Below, piece by piece: positions 1 to 13,369 of a stretch of DNA of 64,000 nucleotides. The stretch is from Eulemur rufifrons. Its lineage: Eukaryota > Chordata > Mammalia > Primates > Lemuridae. A program made the translations under genes and the position numbers. The notes beneath the pieces are model-generated. The model was not told where the DNA came from. It ran no database searches and worked only from the letters and a program-made list of their open reading frames with translations. Numbering within the stretch: the first letter of the stretch is position 1; each line of letters begins with the position of its first letter. The stretch is from the NCBI RefSeq assembly GCF_041146395.1, contig NC_090985.1, positions 99,501-163,500 of the forward strand. The letters are read 5' to 3'.

Positions 1-829
1 TACGTGCACACAGCCCTTCCCCAGCACCTGCAGCCAGCTCACTACCCTTTTCTATACTGCAAAAGCCTTGAGGTGTATTTTCTGAAAAGGGCAAATGAGA
101 AGAGTTCTCATTTAGAGTGTCTTGAAAGTGGGTGATGCCCTGCTAGAAACAGGGGTACTACAGCCTAGACTTCTACTTCTGGCCAAGGCAGAACAACTAC
201 TAATGGACTTACATTCCCACCATCCATGATGAAACTGGGTAAAATACACGAGGCTATTGCTTTCCAGCACTGGGCAATAGGCAGTATAAGACTGCAGTCC
301 CGAGAGGAAGTAAATAGAGGAGATGAGCCCACAGTTGCCCTGCTCTGTGTCTGGGGAAATGTCTGGACTGATCTTGGGGAGCTGGAGATGTGATAAGAGT
401 TCAGAGCAGTTGTGAGTGTCAGCACGTTGTCCTGGTAATTAAGACAGTGAATGCTGGTTTAACTAGAAAGTGGGGTATGACTTTATTGAGAAGATAAGAG
501 GAAGGATAGTGTCTGTGCGTTTGTGTTGGGGGTGGGTGTATGTGGAAGAGATTAATTGACTTGAGATAGGACGTCAGTAGGTAAGGTTGGGGCTTATAAA
601 TACAGAGGTAAGTACCAAAAAACAAAACTAAAATAGAGGGCAGGGGTTGCCGTAGGGTAGCAGCAATAGGGGACGGGGTTTGGGATTGTTTGATTTTTGA
701 AAAATCATATGTACGTATTTTAATTAAAATGAGGATAAAATTTGCATAACTGTAGACCTTCCTGTGCCTTCTCATTTCTTTCCAGGTCCTTTCCCATCTG
801 CCTCCTCCCTTTGTTCAGTCTATCTTCTA
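1..829. other. Unassigned non-coding stretch
   Basis: No gene-like exon, tandem repeat or recognisable transposon was found here. The short open frames lack codon structure, splice context and similarity to anything I know. Confidence 0.4.
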
Positions 830-1470
830 GGAAGGGCTCTCTTTCTGTTTCAGTTTCTCCACCTGTCACTTCTTAACCCACCCTGATCTGGTTTGGAACA
901 ATATTATTTCAACAAAATAATATTACTCTTGCTAAAGTCACCAGTGACCAACAGTTTGCTAAATCTAGTGGACTTTTCAGTTCCTTTTGCTTTTTGACTT
1001 TTCAGTGATACTCTGCACTTTTTAAAATCCTATCTTCACTGGATTTCTATAGGATAGCTCTCCTGGATTTGGTCTTATTTCTTGGGGCCTAGGTCTCTTT
1101 CTGCCATATTCTGTCCTGGGGAAGTCAAATCTGCATTTATGATTTTGGTTACTATTTTTAGGTGTCTCACAGATCTTCAGCATGTGCTCTCCTGAAGTCC
1201 TCAGCTGTATCTCCACATAGCTGCTTGGCATCTTCCCTTGGATTTCTAAAAGGCATCTGAACTTAGTCTGCCCCAAACCAAACTCAGCACACACATGCAC
1301 ACACCACTGCCTTCTGCAAACTTAGTCTTCTTCCCACAGTCCTTACTTCAGTACCCTGTGTAAGCCAGAAATGGAAGCTTTGTCCTTGAGACTTGCCTCT
1401 GCCTCATTCCCCATCCAAAATTAAGTCCTGGTGATGTTTTCTCTTCATTTTGCACCCTGTAGCTGGAAGT
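830..1470. repeat. L2/CR1-like ancient LINE remnant (tentative)
   Basis: The wording of this stretch (control of gene expression aside, phrases such as CTAAAGTCACCAGTGACC and AAATCTAGTGGACTTTTCAG) resembles the decayed reverse-transcriptase part of old L2-type LINEs. It is too diverged to place by eye. Confidence 0.3.
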
Positions 1471-1544
1471 AACTTAAAAAAAACTGTCATTTTCCAAAAC
1501 TGCAGTTAGTCTTCCATTCCTTGTCCTGCTTTTTCTCAACAACT

Positions 1545-1610
1545 CTCCTCTTCTTCCTCCTCCTCTCCCCTTCTTCCTCTTCCTCCTCCTCTTCTTCTTC
1601 CTCCTCCTCA
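1545..1610. repeat. Polypyrimidine (TCC/TTC)n tract
   Basis: About 65 bases on the + strand are almost only C and T, in TCC, TTC and CTC units. The other strand encodes an artefactual Arg/Lys/Gly-rich frame. This is a simple repeat. Confidence 0.85.
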
Positions 1611-1617
1611 ATTCAAA

Positions 1618-3061
1618 ATTTACTACAAAGCTACAGGAATCAAAACGGTGTGGCACTAGAATAAGGATAGACATATAGACTGATGAATTAGAATTTATTG
1701 TTCAGAGAAAACCCATAGATCTATATGGCCAGTAGATTTTTGACAAGACACTGAATCCATTCAATTGGGAAAGAATAGTCTCATCAACAGATGGTGCTGG
1801 GATAACTTGATTTCCACATTGTAGAGAATGAAGTTGGACCTCCCACCTCACATCATATATAGAAATTAATTCAAAATGGATCAATGACCTAAATATAAAA
1901 TCCAGAACCCTAAAACTTTTAGAGGAAAACAGAAGTTAATCTTCAGACTTTTGATTTTGCAATGGATTCATAGGTATGACACCAAAAGCATGAGCAACAA
2001 GAGAAAAAATAGATGTTATAATTTATCAAAATTTAAAACTGCTATGCATCAAAGAACATTATCAAGGAAGTATAAGGACAACCTACAGAGTGGGATAAAA
2101 TGTTTACCAAGCTTATGTCTGACATGGGACTAATATCCAGAATCTATGAAGAACACTTACAACTCAACAACAACCAAACAGGCAACCCAATTCGAAAATG
2201 GGCAAAGGACTTGAATAGACATTTCTCTAGAGAAGATAACAGATAGCCAATAAGTACATGAAAAGATGCTCAACACCATTAGTCGTTAGGAAAATTCTGA
2301 TCAAAACTACCATGTGATACTGCTTTACACCTACTAAGATGGCTGTTTTAGTTTTTTGAGGAAAAAAAAAGAAAAAATGGGAAATGGCAAGTGTTGGTAA
2401 TGTGCAGAAATTGGAACACTTGTACAGTGCTGGTAGGATTGTGAAATGGTACAGCTGCTGTAGAAAAGTGTTTGCTGATTCCTTAAAAGGTTAATCATAG
2501 AATTACTATGTGAGCTAGCAACTCCACTTCTGGGTACATACCCAAAGGAATTAAAAGCAGACTTCAGCAGATGCCTGTGTGCCAGTGTGTCCTGCAGCGC
2601 TACTCACAGGACCCGAAAGGTAGAAGCCACCCACGTGTCCAACAGAGGAATGGGTAAGCAGAGTATGATATCCCATACAGTGGAATATTATCCATCCATG
2701 AAAATAAATGAAGTTCTGACACAGGCTGCAACATGGATGAACATTAAATCATTATGCTAAGTGAAATAAGCCAGACACAAAAGGACAAATAGTGTATGTT
2801 TCCACTCATGAAGTATCTAGAATAGGCGTATGCATAGAAACAGGAAGTAGCTTTGAGGATACCAGGGGCTGGGAAGAGGGGAGAATGAGAAATTATTGTT
2901 TAATGGTTATAGAATTTCTGTTTGGGGTGACAAAAAGGTTTTGGAAAATAGTGATGGTTGCAAAACACTGAGAATGCACAGTAATTAATGCCACCAAACT
3001 GTATACTCAAAAATGGTTAAGGTGGCAAATTTTATAACATATTTACCACAATTTAAAAAAA
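1618..3061 (+). mobile_element. L1 (mammalian-wide type), 3' part of ORF2 and 3' UTR
   Basis: The + strand follows the L1 ORF2 C-terminal region in order. Recognisable blocks include TACAAAGCTACAGGAATCAAAA, the ATGGGCAAAGGACTTGAATAG block, GGTACATACCCAAAGGAATT and GTGGAATATTATCCATCC, then a 3' UTR ending in an A-rich tract. Many stops and indels show an old, dead copy. No intact ORF remains. Confidence 0.85.
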
Positions 3062-3254
3062 TTAAAATCGAATCCCCGTCCCCATCAGCCTTTGCAGTGA
3101 GCGCAGGCGGCCCACTTAGCTGTCCCCGCAGCGCCACCTGGGGGCCGCCACTGGCACAGCGGGTTCCGGTGTTCCTTAAGTGCCATGACCGGGGCTTAAG
3201 AAAACGTACAAGTTGTGATTCAACAAAGCTCACAATCCCTCCGCCTTAGGGATC

Positions 3255-3553
3255 TCTTTTTTTTCCTTTTTGAGACAGAGTCTCGCTCTGTCCCTCGGGC
3301 TAGAGTAGTATCGTGGCGTCCTCACAGCTCGCTGCAGCCTCAGACTCCTGGGCTCCAGCGAGGCCCTGGCCTCCTGCGTCGGCCTCCGTGGGTGGCTGGG
3401 GCTGCAGGCGCCGCCGCGCCCGGCCGGCCTCGCTGACTCCAGGTAGGGACGGGGCCTTGCCCGGCTCGGGGGTCTCGAACTGCTGGCCTCGGGCGACCCT
3501 CCTGCCTCCGCCTAGAGCGCCAGGGTTCCAGGCCTGAGCCGCCACGCACGGCC
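3255..3553 (-). mobile_element. Alu dimer, unusually GC- and CpG-rich
   Basis: A T-rich tail followed by GAGACAGAGTCTCGCTCTG and the two Alu arms in antisense, ending CACGCACGGCC. The middle is much richer in GC and CpG (CGCCGCCGCGCCCGGCCGG) than the other Alus here. It lies directly after the 3' end of the upstream L1. Confidence 0.85.
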
Positions 3554-3641
3554 AGGGTTGCTTAATTTAGGACTGTGACGTCCGCTTTTCCTCAAAGTTT
3601 GTGTATGACTCAACATTTTTCTGATAAGAAAGCCAAAGTCT

Positions 3642-4550
<909 letters not shown>

Positions 4551-4554
4551 CTGT

Positions 4555-4765
4555 GTCAGTCTTAGTTTGAATCCCAACTCTGCCACTTACTAATTGTGGG
4601 ACTTCGGGTCGGTCACTTGGCCTTTCTGTACCTCAGTTTTCTTATCTGTAAAATAGGAATAGTAGTATCTATATCATAGGGTTGTTGGGAAGATTATGTG
4701 TGTTAATATGTGAAAAGTATCTTGAACAGTGAATGCTGTATAGTATCACTCAATAAATGTTAACT
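4555..4765 (-). repeat. MIR element
   Basis: Contains the MIR core in antisense: a block like CTCTGCCACTTACTAATTGTG, then CCTCAGTTTTCTTATCTGTAAAATAGG and a trailing CTCAATAAATGTTA. Strongly diverged, as expected for this ancient SINE. Confidence 0.85.
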
Positions 4766-5844
4766 CTTATTATTCAAAGAAATTTTAGAATGGAGATTTG
4801 GGGAGAAAATGGGACTTTGAGCAGTATAAGTTATAATTATTAATAGTTTACAGTACTCTACTTAATTTGAATACAAAGAGCCTTGGAAACGTGAAAGAAT
4901 GAGGTATCACAGTCTCTACGTGCTAGAACTTTATAATCTCTTGTGGAAAATATTTAACAATTTGAGAGCAAGGCCTAGTTGGCAGTATCACACATTAAAA
5001 GCACAAATGCTGAGATTTCCCAAATAAGGTGTGATAACAAGAAAAGACTCACTGGTAGACAGAACTCAACCTGAAACTTGGATAAGGTTTTTGATATGAG
5101 AGAAAGGCATGGAGGAAAGAAAGGCGTCCTCTGTATGGAACACAGAGTGAGAGGAGGGTGTGACCATTAACAGCTAAAGATGCATATGCTCCCGTTTGAG
5201 GCAAATAAAAACAAAGGTACAATACTCCATCGGCTGTACTGGGGTTTTAAACTCAGGATTCTCATAGTATTATGTTTATTTATGAAATTTGTATAAAAAC
5301 ATCCATGTCTTTTGCCTGCATCTGGTGATAATCATTGACTCAGAATGGGGTGGGCCAGGTAAGGCTCAGCAGAGTGATGTTCTTGCTTCACTTTCTCCAG
5401 CTGACTTTTTTGTAGCAATTTTTTGGTAACAATCTCTTTGTAGAATTGCTGTTTCCTAAATGGAATGGCAGTGGTAACAACTGACTGTTGTGGTTTTCAA
5501 AAAATATTTATTTATTTTTTACTTTGAGTTTTTGTTTTATAACCATTGTGTTTTTCCAGAGTTAGTTTCATCCTCTGGAACTCAGAGAAGTAGGTAAAAT
5601 TACATGGATAAATTGAGGTGAACTTTTGTCCTAAGTGGAGCTTGAATTCAGTTAAGATTTCTGATTTGGTTAAAATCACAACATTTTTCTTTTAGGCCAA
5701 TGTAAGTAAGTACATTTCCTACAATTGTTTTTTGTAATAGAAGGAAAAGCGCCTCTATTTTCTTTTTTCCTACTCACTTCTTAACCCATTCCAGCCTCGC
5801 TTCTATACTCATCACTGCTCTGAAGCAGCTTTTCCATGGATGTA
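4766..5844. other. Unassigned AT-rich stretch
   Basis: No coding or repeat structure recognised by eye. Confidence 0.4.
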
Positions 5845-6345
5845 GTAGTTCTCACTTATCCTCAGGGGATATGTTCCAAGACCCCCAGTGGAGGCCTGAA
5901 ACTTCAGATAGTACCAAACCCTATATTATGTTTTTCCTATACGTGCATACCGATGATAAAGTTTCATTTATAAATTAAGTACAGTAAAACGATTAATAAC
6001 AATAACTAACAATAAAATAGAACAATTATAATAATATACTGTGCACAATTTCATGGATAAAAGATTTTTCTTACCGTAGATCTTAGCAACTTCAGCCTAC
6101 TTTTTTTTTTCTTTCCTTATTAAGTTGAGAACTTTCACTTTTTCACTTAAAGGAAGCACTTTGTGGCTTTGGCATAGCTGAGTTGCCAGCATCACCACTC
6201 TTGAGCTTGGGGGCCATTATTAAGTAAAATAAGATTTACTTGAACATAAGCACTGTGACACTGTGACAGTCGATCTGATAACTGACTTGGCTACTTAGTC
6301 ACTAATGGACTGGTAGCATATGCAGTGCAGAGGTGCTGGACAGGA
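5845..6345. mobile_element. Tigger/MER44-like DNA transposon remnant
   Basis: Starts with CTCACTTATCCTCAGGGGATATGTTCCAAGACCCCCAGTGG and continues with the non-coding interior typical of Tc1/mariner-type (Tigger) non-autonomous elements, including ATAAAGTTTCATTTATAAATTA and repeated ACAATAA units. The exact family name is uncertain. Confidence 0.6.
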
Positions 6346-6589
6346 TGATTTCATTCTGCTACTCAGAATGGGAAAAGATGCATAGTTGATAACCTCAAGA
6401 GCATAGATAAGAGTAAAATGTAAAAATAATTAAGAAGTGATGAGTTTTGAGTATTTATGATCTGTGTTTTTAATATAATTTAATTATAAGTTTACATAGT
6501 TTAATGTTTAATAATGGCTATCTAAACCTGTCTCAAAATTTCTGAAAATTAAACTATTGGCTCTAATGAGGCAGTGTCATCTGGCTCCA

Positions 6590-6890
6590 GCTTACATCAC
6601 AGCATCCCATACTTCCTAACCAGCTCAGTAGTCACTTTCACAGGGAGCCTTTCTAAAACCCTCAGTGTACATCAATATCCTTATTATATGTTCTCAAGAT
6701 ACTATGTACCTCTTTTTTATCACAGAATAATTTTTTATTTGACTGATTGATTAATTGATTAAGCGCCATGAGGGTAGGGACAGAGATTGTTTTACTTTTT
6801 CCTCTATCTCTTCCATTATGTAGCCCAGTGCTGGAAACAGCAGATGCAATATTTGTTGAATGACTGAGTAAATGATGAAAACAGGGGGCA
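6590..6890 (+). repeat. L2 LINE 3' fragment
   Basis: Contains the L2 3' block: GCGCCATGAGGGTAGGGACAG, then CCCAGTGCTGGAAACAGCAG and ATATTTGTTGAATGACTGAG. Old and interrupted by small indels. Confidence 0.7.
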
Positions 6891-6899
6891 TGTATATAT

Positions 6900-7690
6900 T
6901 TATGGATTCCAGAATATCTGTTCCTTTGAAAAAGGTGTCTTTTTCCCTATTATAAACAAACTATGTACAATGGAGTCTCCTCATATACAAATTTGGCTTA
7001 TGCAAATTCAACTATATGAGCTTAGCAAAAATAGGAGAGGGAGAAAGCAACAGTCTAAATGGTGCATTATACTGCCTACCATTCCACTCAATGAACCGTA
7101 GGGTGAGCATGAGATGAAATGTGTAAATCTGCTTTTTCTTCACTGATCCCAGTTTCTGGGTGTCTCTGATATTATCATCTCACTAGATTAAGTGTGATTC
7201 TAAGAAGAGATACAATGTAGATTTTTCTTATGTTACCCAGTTGCTTTTCTGTTGCTCTATCTGGTACTCAACTGAAGAAACAGCAATAATTCCAATGGTA
7301 GACAGAAAATGGGTTGTATTGCAAAATTACCCTGAACATTTCTTCAATCACTATTGGACTTTCTGAGAGACAGCCCAATTTAAGGGATGTTCAGGGTAAT
7401 ATTACATACATGACTTTTGTTTTATGTGTTAGCTTGGCGCTGAATCTCCATGGAATATGAAACTACATTATTTTAATTTAAAAATTTGAAAATATAGAAA
7501 ATTGGAAGAAAGTGTACATACTTAAAGCCATAAAAAAAAACCTATCTGTAAACTTGAACATACAGTGATAGAATATTTCCTTTTAGTTTCTTTTCTAAGT
7601 ATTGTGTTTTGGGGTGTTAGTTTGTATATTGTGGTACATATGTAATTTTGTATTCTTATTTCTCCTATTATAACTGAGAAAGAAAAAAAA
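6900..7690. other. Unassigned stretch with a possible inverted repeat
   Basis: No exon seen. The motifs ATTACCCTGAACATTTC (7,326-7,342) and GATGTTCAGGGTAATATT (7,387-7,404) are near inverted copies about 45 bases apart. They could be the edge of an old DNA transposon, but I could not place it. Confidence 0.35.
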
Positions 7691-7699
7691 CCCTTTTAA

Positions 7700-8125
7700 T
7701 CTGAGAAATTCCAGCACTTTTAAACTATCAGGCCAGGAGAGGCATTTAAAATATAACAGCGGTCACTCTCACTCCCCCTTGAGCAAAACAATTACCTCTT
7801 GAAGCCACTTGCTATGAGGTTCTAGACTAACCTGACGCCAAGTAGCCATAAAATGCCATACACCCTATAGTTCAACAGTCTATAGCCAATCACTAACCAC
7901 TGTTGTACCTGTAAACCCATGAGAATTCCTGCTGAACAACTTTTGTAATTGTCCCCTCTCCTGATTTGTCCTTGTTTCTTTAAAATCTTGAACTTTTCCT
8001 TGCTCCCTGGAAGACTCCTCAAGGCAACTTGAAAGTGTTTCCCAGGCTACTGTCCTCAACCTTGGCTCAAATAAACTCTCTATATTAATTTTTCATCAGC
8101 TTCTTACTTTTAGGTTGATGTAACA
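7700..8125 (+). mobile_element. LTR-like segment (ERV1-type), possible solo LTR
   Basis: Shows the order expected of a retroviral LTR: a U3-like stretch, then AAATAAACTCTC (polyadenylation signal, about 8,069-8,080), a short U5-like stretch and a terminal GATGTAACA. The 5' boundary and a target duplication could not be fixed. The family was not named. Confidence 0.5.
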
Positions 8126-8271
8126 CAGAAATTTTTATGTTATAATAAATTGAGTGTAAATATATATGTTGAATTTCCCAAAAATGTATTATAGGTGCAT
8201 TGTCCTCACATCATGTTCTAAAGATGACAGTTTAGTAACTATTACTCTATATAAGAGTTAAACAAGGTTTA

Positions 8272-8671
8272 TGGGAGGCCACTGTTTTGGACTAGCCGCC
8301 TGCACTAGGCCCCAGTAGACCAGGCCAAACCAGAATGGGTTTGCTTGTGCTAAGTGCCACAATTAAATAGAACTTTGAAACAGACCAGTTTCCCAAAAAG
8401 CAGGTGAATACCAGTCAACCAACCTGAGTTGCATAGTAAGGAAGTCCCCTCTTTTTTAACCCTATAAGGAAAGTAACTTTGAAATGGCCAATCCATTTTT
8501 TGTGTTGTTTCTGCTTTCTGCAGCATTTTTTCTGCCTATAAAGCCAGACTTCTCTGCTCAGTTCATTGGAACACTCATTCTATTTTCACAGAGTGAGGTG
8601 TTGCCCAATTCTAGAAGCGCAAATAAAAGCTAATTGGATCTTTAAATTTGTTGTAATTTTGTCTTTTGACA
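8272..8671 (+). mobile_element. LTR-like segment (ERV1-type), possible solo LTR
   Basis: Begins TGGGAGGCCACTG and ends TCTTTTGACA, consistent with TG...CA ends. Near the 3' side there is a GCCTATAAAGCC TATA-like motif and GCAAATAAAAGC, a polyadenylation signal. No matching 4-bp duplication was found at these ends, so the boundaries are provisional. Confidence 0.55.
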
Positions 8672-8828
8672 TAAGTTAAACACCCTAATAACAAACAAAG
8701 GAATGAACAGATAATGCAGACAAGAGAAAACCAAGCCTGAATGGCTACAGACATATAAAAAGATGCCCAACCTCATTAGTAATTAGAAAAATTCAAATGA
8801 AAACCACAATTCCATATTGTTGTTGTTG

Positions 8829-9124
8829 GTTTTTTTTGGGGGGGTGGGGAGACAGAGTCTCGCTCTGTTGCCTGGGCTAGAGTGCCATGGCATCAGCCTA
8901 GCTCACAGCAACCTCAAACTCCTGGGCTCAAGCAATCCTCCTGCCTCAGCCTCCCGAGTACTTCTATATATATTTTTGGTTGTCCCTAGAATTTCTTTCC
9001 ATTTTTAGTGGAGATGGGGTCTTGCTCTTGCTCAGGCTGGTCTCGAACTCCTGAGCTCAAATGATACACCTGCCTCGGCTTCCCAGACTGCTAGGATTAC
9101 AGGCGTGAGCCACCGTGCCCGGCC
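8829..9124 (-). mobile_element. Alu dimer inserted in L1
   Basis: Antisense Alu ending CACCGTGCCCGGCC, with a lemur-type AT linker (TATATATTTTTGGTTGTCC). It is flanked by the direct repeat AATTCCATATT on both sides, which joins two halves of one L1 copy. Confidence 0.93.
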
Positions 9125-9324
9125 ATAATTCCATATTCTTTGGATTGGTAAAATGTTAAAAGTGTTGTGACATCAAGTGTGGTGTGGATTTGAGAAAGAC
9201 AACTTGCCTGTTGTGGGAGAGCATATCATTAAAATTCCTTTGCAGAGCAATTTGGCACAATTTGGTAAAGCTGAAGATGCACAATTATTTGACCCAGCAA
9301 TTTTACTCCAGGATGTACATCCTA

Positions 9325-9492
9325 GGGCAGTGGATCTGAAAGTGTGGTCTTCAGGCCAGCAGCATCAACATCACTTAAAAACCTCTTTTAGAAAATGAAT
9401 CAGAACCTCTGGGGGTGGGATTCAACAATCTCTGTTTTAACAAAACCCTCAGGGGATTCTGATGCATTCCAAAGTTTGAGAACCACCGGCCA
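9325..9492 (-). mobile_element. MER5A-like hAT transposon remnant
   Basis: Reads, in antisense, from CAGTGGATCTGAAAGTGTGG to CAAAGTTTGAGAACCACCG, with CAGCAGCATCAACATCAC and GAATCAGAACCTCTGGGGGTGGG between. These are the hallmark blocks of MER5A. The ends form the short terminal inverted repeats of the family. Confidence 0.9.
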
Positions 9493-9760
9493 AGATAAAT
9501 GCTTGCAAATCAGTGTAAGGCATAGATTTGGTGTTCATTTTAGCATTGTTGGTAATAGGGTAGATGGGATAACAATTTAAATGCTCATGAATATGATACA
9601 GAATAAAAAATAATATATTTAAACCATGGAACACTACACAGCAGTTAAAACGAATGAATTAAAATTATGTGTATCAAGCTAACTAAATCTAAAACACTTG
9701 AGTGAGAAAAATAAGCTTGGAAGGATGTTTATGGTATTTTACAATTTCTGTAAAGTCAAA

Positions 9761-10559
9761 TATCATGCCAAACAAGATTATATTTTGTTAAGAAATATAT
9801 ACTTGTGCAGCAAAAGTATAAATACTTAAAAGGGAATGACAGATACTATTAAGATAAATTAAGACAGATAAATTAAGAATATTGTCCTGGGAACATGGTA
9901 GGGAGAAGAAGAGAGTCTGTTGTGTTTAGAAATGTTTTATTTTAGGCTGGGCAGGTGTTCATTATATTACATATGTATTTCCTAGGCTTTACTGTTTTTT
10001 TGTAAGGCAAGCATGGAAATGAGGTTTATTGAGGAGAGAAAGATGGGATTATAGGGCAAGAGCAAGATACAGATTTACAGAGTGTGATGCATACGCCACA
10101 GATGACGACCAGACCCATTGTCACAGCAGGAAAAGAGAGCTAGGCTTTTTTTTTGCTTGACTTGTTTTATGATGAAATAAAATAAAAACCTTATATGAGT
10201 TAACTCCAGAAGAACTCTCTGATACATAATCCTCTGAGGATCATTGTACTTTATTCTTGGTCCTAATGTAAAAATATATGAAGAAAAGACCTCTTAGGAC
10301 TTTTCTGGCCCCCCATGGCTCTTTAACAGTAAAATTTAGTATGTAATTAAAACATAGAATCCAAGATTCATAGGTCTTAATATATTTAGTAACTCTTATT
10401 TATTTATCTTTATAAATTCTTACTTTGTGCATGACTTATTTCTTATTAGCTTCATGCTCTTATTTTATACTGATCTTGAATTAAATTGCTGAAGGGGATG
10501 TTACAATAGGGTTATTAAAAATATTTCAAAGCTATTAAAGTGGAAATAATTAAACTCTT
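9761..10559. other. Unassigned AT-rich stretch
   Basis: No coding or repeat structure recognised. Confidence 0.4.
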
Positions 10560-11845
10560 CAAAACAGTTTCAAGAATAGTACAAAGATATCCTGTGTTCC
10601 CTCAGCCTGATTTCCCAGTTGTTAGAAATTTACCACATCTGCCTTATCATTCTCTCTTTCTCTCTGTGTGGATACAAGTCATTTTTTTCTGAACCATTTG
10701 GCAGTAAGTCACAGACATGATGTCACAGGACCCCTCAATACTTCAATGTCTGTTTCCTAAAAAATAGACACTTTTCTACATGAATCACATTATGTCCATC
10801 AAAATCAGGAAATTAATACCATAGCACATTCTAATCCACAAACCTCATTCAAATTTTACTGGTTTTCTCCAATAAAGTCTTTTACAGATCCAGGATCCAA
10901 CATAGGATCACACGTTGCATTTCACTGTCATGTCTCATTAGTTTCCTTCTATCTGGAGCAGTTCCGAGTCTCTCCTTCCTTTCATGACCTTGATATTTTG
11001 GAGAGGACAGGCCAATTACTTTGCAGAATGTCCATAAGTTTGTGTTTGTCTGATGTTTCCTCATGACTGGATTTAGGACATGCGTTTTGAAAGGCAGCTG
11101 TGCTCACCACTATACCACCAATGTACTCAGGACAGGCATTTTTGGCAGGAATACCACAGAGGTGATGCTGTGTTCTTCTCGATGCATCTATCAGAAGGCA
11201 CATGATGTTGATTTGTCCCATTGCTGATGAAATTTACTTTTATCATTTGGTAAGATGATGTCTGCCAGACTTTGCAATGGAAAGTTAATGAATAAATATT
11301 GTCTGGAGATATTTTGAGACTATGTAAAAATCCTGTTCCTGATCACACTTTCACCCATTTATATTAGTATCCAGTTTTGCTCCTTGACCAAAGCAATTAT
11401 TATAAGGGTTACCAAATGGTAACCATCCCTTCGATCATCCTTCTACATTTATTAGTTGACCTTCTATTGTAAGGGAAAGCTTTCCTGCCTCTGTATCCAC
11501 CCCCCATTTGTTTATCTATTAATTGATATCAGTATGGGCTCCTAGGTTCCTGTTTTATTCAATGGTTTATAAACGATTGCTCTCATTATATCATTTCTTT
11601 GATGTTCAAATTGTCCCAGATTTAGCCAGTGGGAGCCCCTTGGTTGGCTCCAGTGTCATTTTGATATATCTCCATGATCTTTTGGGAATTTCCATACTTT
11701 ATGGTACATGATGTTCTAGGCTTATTAAATACTTTCCCTGCCTGAGCCCTGAAATTAGCCATTTCTCTGGTTCCTTTTGAGGAGAATAGTATTTAGAAAC
11801 CAAAGTCTGGATGTCTGGCATGCTCATTGCTGCTGGTATACTCAT
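10560..11845. mobile_element. Ancient L1 (L1ME-type) 3' region
   Basis: A long stretch matches the well-known ancient L1 3' region: CCCAGTTGTTAGAAATTTACC, CAGGATCCAACATAGGATCACA, GTTTGTCTGATGTTTCCTCATG, GGCAGGAATACCACAGAGG and GGAGCCCCTTGGTTGGCTCC follow in order. No open frame remains. Orientation was not determined. Confidence 0.75.
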
Positions 11846-11849
11846 CTTT

Positions 11850-11911
11850 GTGTTTATGTGTGTATGCATGTATGTGTGTGCATGTATACATACATACATA
11901 CATACATATAC
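11850..11911. repeat. (TGTA)n / (CATA)n microsatellite
   Basis: TG- and TATG-rich text passes into ATACATACATACATACATA. It lies directly before the MER2 element at 11,911. Confidence 0.9.
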
Positions 11912-12253
11912 AGTTGTCCCTTGTTCCTTAGTGGGGGATTGGGTCCAGGACCTCCTACAGGTACCAAAATCCATGGATGCTCAAGTCCCTGATATAAAAT
12001 GGTGTAGTATTTGCATATAACCTATGCACATCCTCTTATACACTTTAAATCGTATCTAGATTACTTATAAGACCTATAATACCTAATGTAATATAAACTC
12101 TATGCAAATAGTTGTTACATGGTTTAGGGAATAATGACAAGAGAAGAAAGTCTGTACATGTCCAGTACATATACAATTTTTTTCTCAAATATTTTTGATC
12201 TACAATTGGTTGAATCCATGGATGCAGAGCCCACAGATAGAGGCCTGAGTGTG
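11911..12253 (+). mobile_element. MER2-like (Tigger) DNA transposon
   Basis: Starts CAGTTGTCCCTTGTTCC and contains AAATGGTGTAGTATTTGCATATAACC and TTGGTTGAATCCATGGATGCAG, ending with an inverted version of the start. These are MER2 signature blocks. A second copy is at 57,787-58,062. Confidence 0.88.
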
Positions 12254-12470
12254 TATGTATCTATGTCTATATACAGATAGATGTTTTTCTATCTATCATC
12301 TATCAATCAGAAACCAGGAGTTTTTACTGATAGTTCCAATTACAATCCAATCTTAGATGTTTCTAATTCTAGTCTTTCCCCCTTTTATATTTGTACCTGC
12401 CTTCCCTGAGAGTGAGGGTAGGCACTCAATGTATTGACATATTTGCTTAGTCCTTTTTTTTTTTCTGTCT

Positions 12471-12800
12471 TTTTTTTTTTTTTTTGAGTCAGAATATTGC
12501 TCTGTTGCCCAGGCTAGAGTGCCATGGTGTCAGCCTAGCTCACAGCAACCTCAAACTCCTGGACTCAGTCCATCCTCCTGTGTCAGCCTCCCAAGTAGCT
12601 GGGACTACAGGCATGTGAGACCATGCCTGGCTAATTTTTCCATATATATTTTTAGCTGTCCATATAATTTCTTTCTATTTTTAGTAGAGGCAGGGTCTCA
12701 CTCTTGCTCAGCCTGGTCTCGAAATGCTGAGCTCAAACGATCCGTCCGCCTCGGCCTCCCAGAGTGCTAGGATTACAGGTGTGAGCCACTGCACCGGGCC
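12471..12800 (-). mobile_element. Alu dimer, strepsirrhine type
   Basis: Antisense Alu with T-tail at its left end and GTGAGCCACTGCACCGGGCC at its right. It contains the AT linker TCCATATATATTTTTAGC. The direct repeat TGCTTAGTCCTTTT flanks it. Confidence 0.92.
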
Positions 12801-13369
12801 TGCTTAGTCCTTTTACATGTAACCAATCGCCTGAGCATATGGCCGTCTCCTCCTCTTTGGCACTGCCAACTCAGCTGTGCTGGCTGAGACTTCTTCTCCA
12901 GTCCAGCTATTGTTTTTTTTGTTTTCCAATCTAGGTTTGACTTAATTGCACATAGTGACAAATATGGCAATGAAACATTATTCTCTCAATTTAACTTGCA
13001 GGCAGCTGGAAACAGAACTAACTTTTCGGAGAGGCTACAGGAATTCTCTTACTTCATTTAATTTTTTAGAAGACCCTTTTAAATTTGGTATTACTTGAGT
13101 TTACCCCAAAACAGTTAAAGATATTGTCCAAGATAACTGCTTAGGCAAGACAGTCCACTAGATGGACAAACTGCACTTCAGTGTTAGCTTTTTGGCTACT
13201 TTCTTTCTGATTGCATGAATGACAACTCCTTCCAATGATGTAATAGGCCAGATGGGGAGGGCCTGTTTCATAGCCACCTCCAGGAATCTGGATCAGAGAA
13301 TCTGGTGGACATTGTCATGAGTGGCAACTCAGCATCTCCTTCCTTCCTTCCAATGAATACTTTTTGGGT
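12801..13369. other. Unassigned non-coding stretch
   Basis: No exon or named repeat recognised. Confidence 0.4.

Larger units (their letters stand above)
8690..9760 (+). mobile_element. L1 ORF2 C-terminal remnant, interrupted by an Alu and a MER5A
   Basis: Starts AACAAACAAAGGAATGAACAG and continues through ATGCCCAACCTCATTAGTAATTAG, then resumes after the Alu at 9,125 with TTTGACCCAGCAATTTTACTCC. After the MER5A it reads GGAACACTACACAGCAG. These are L1 ORF2 blocks in + order. Nesting order: L1 first, then MER5A and Alu. Confidence 0.75.

Noticed and set aside
7326..7404. Inverted pair near 7.35 kb as a hairpin RNA gene
   Set aside because: Pairing is short and imperfect, and an old transposon end explains it equally well.
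11823..12253. Possible CRISPR-like or satellite array at the TGTA/TATC-rich text
   Set aside because: These are plain microsatellites beside a MER2 element. No spaced repeats of CRISPR type exist in the window, as expected for a mammal.
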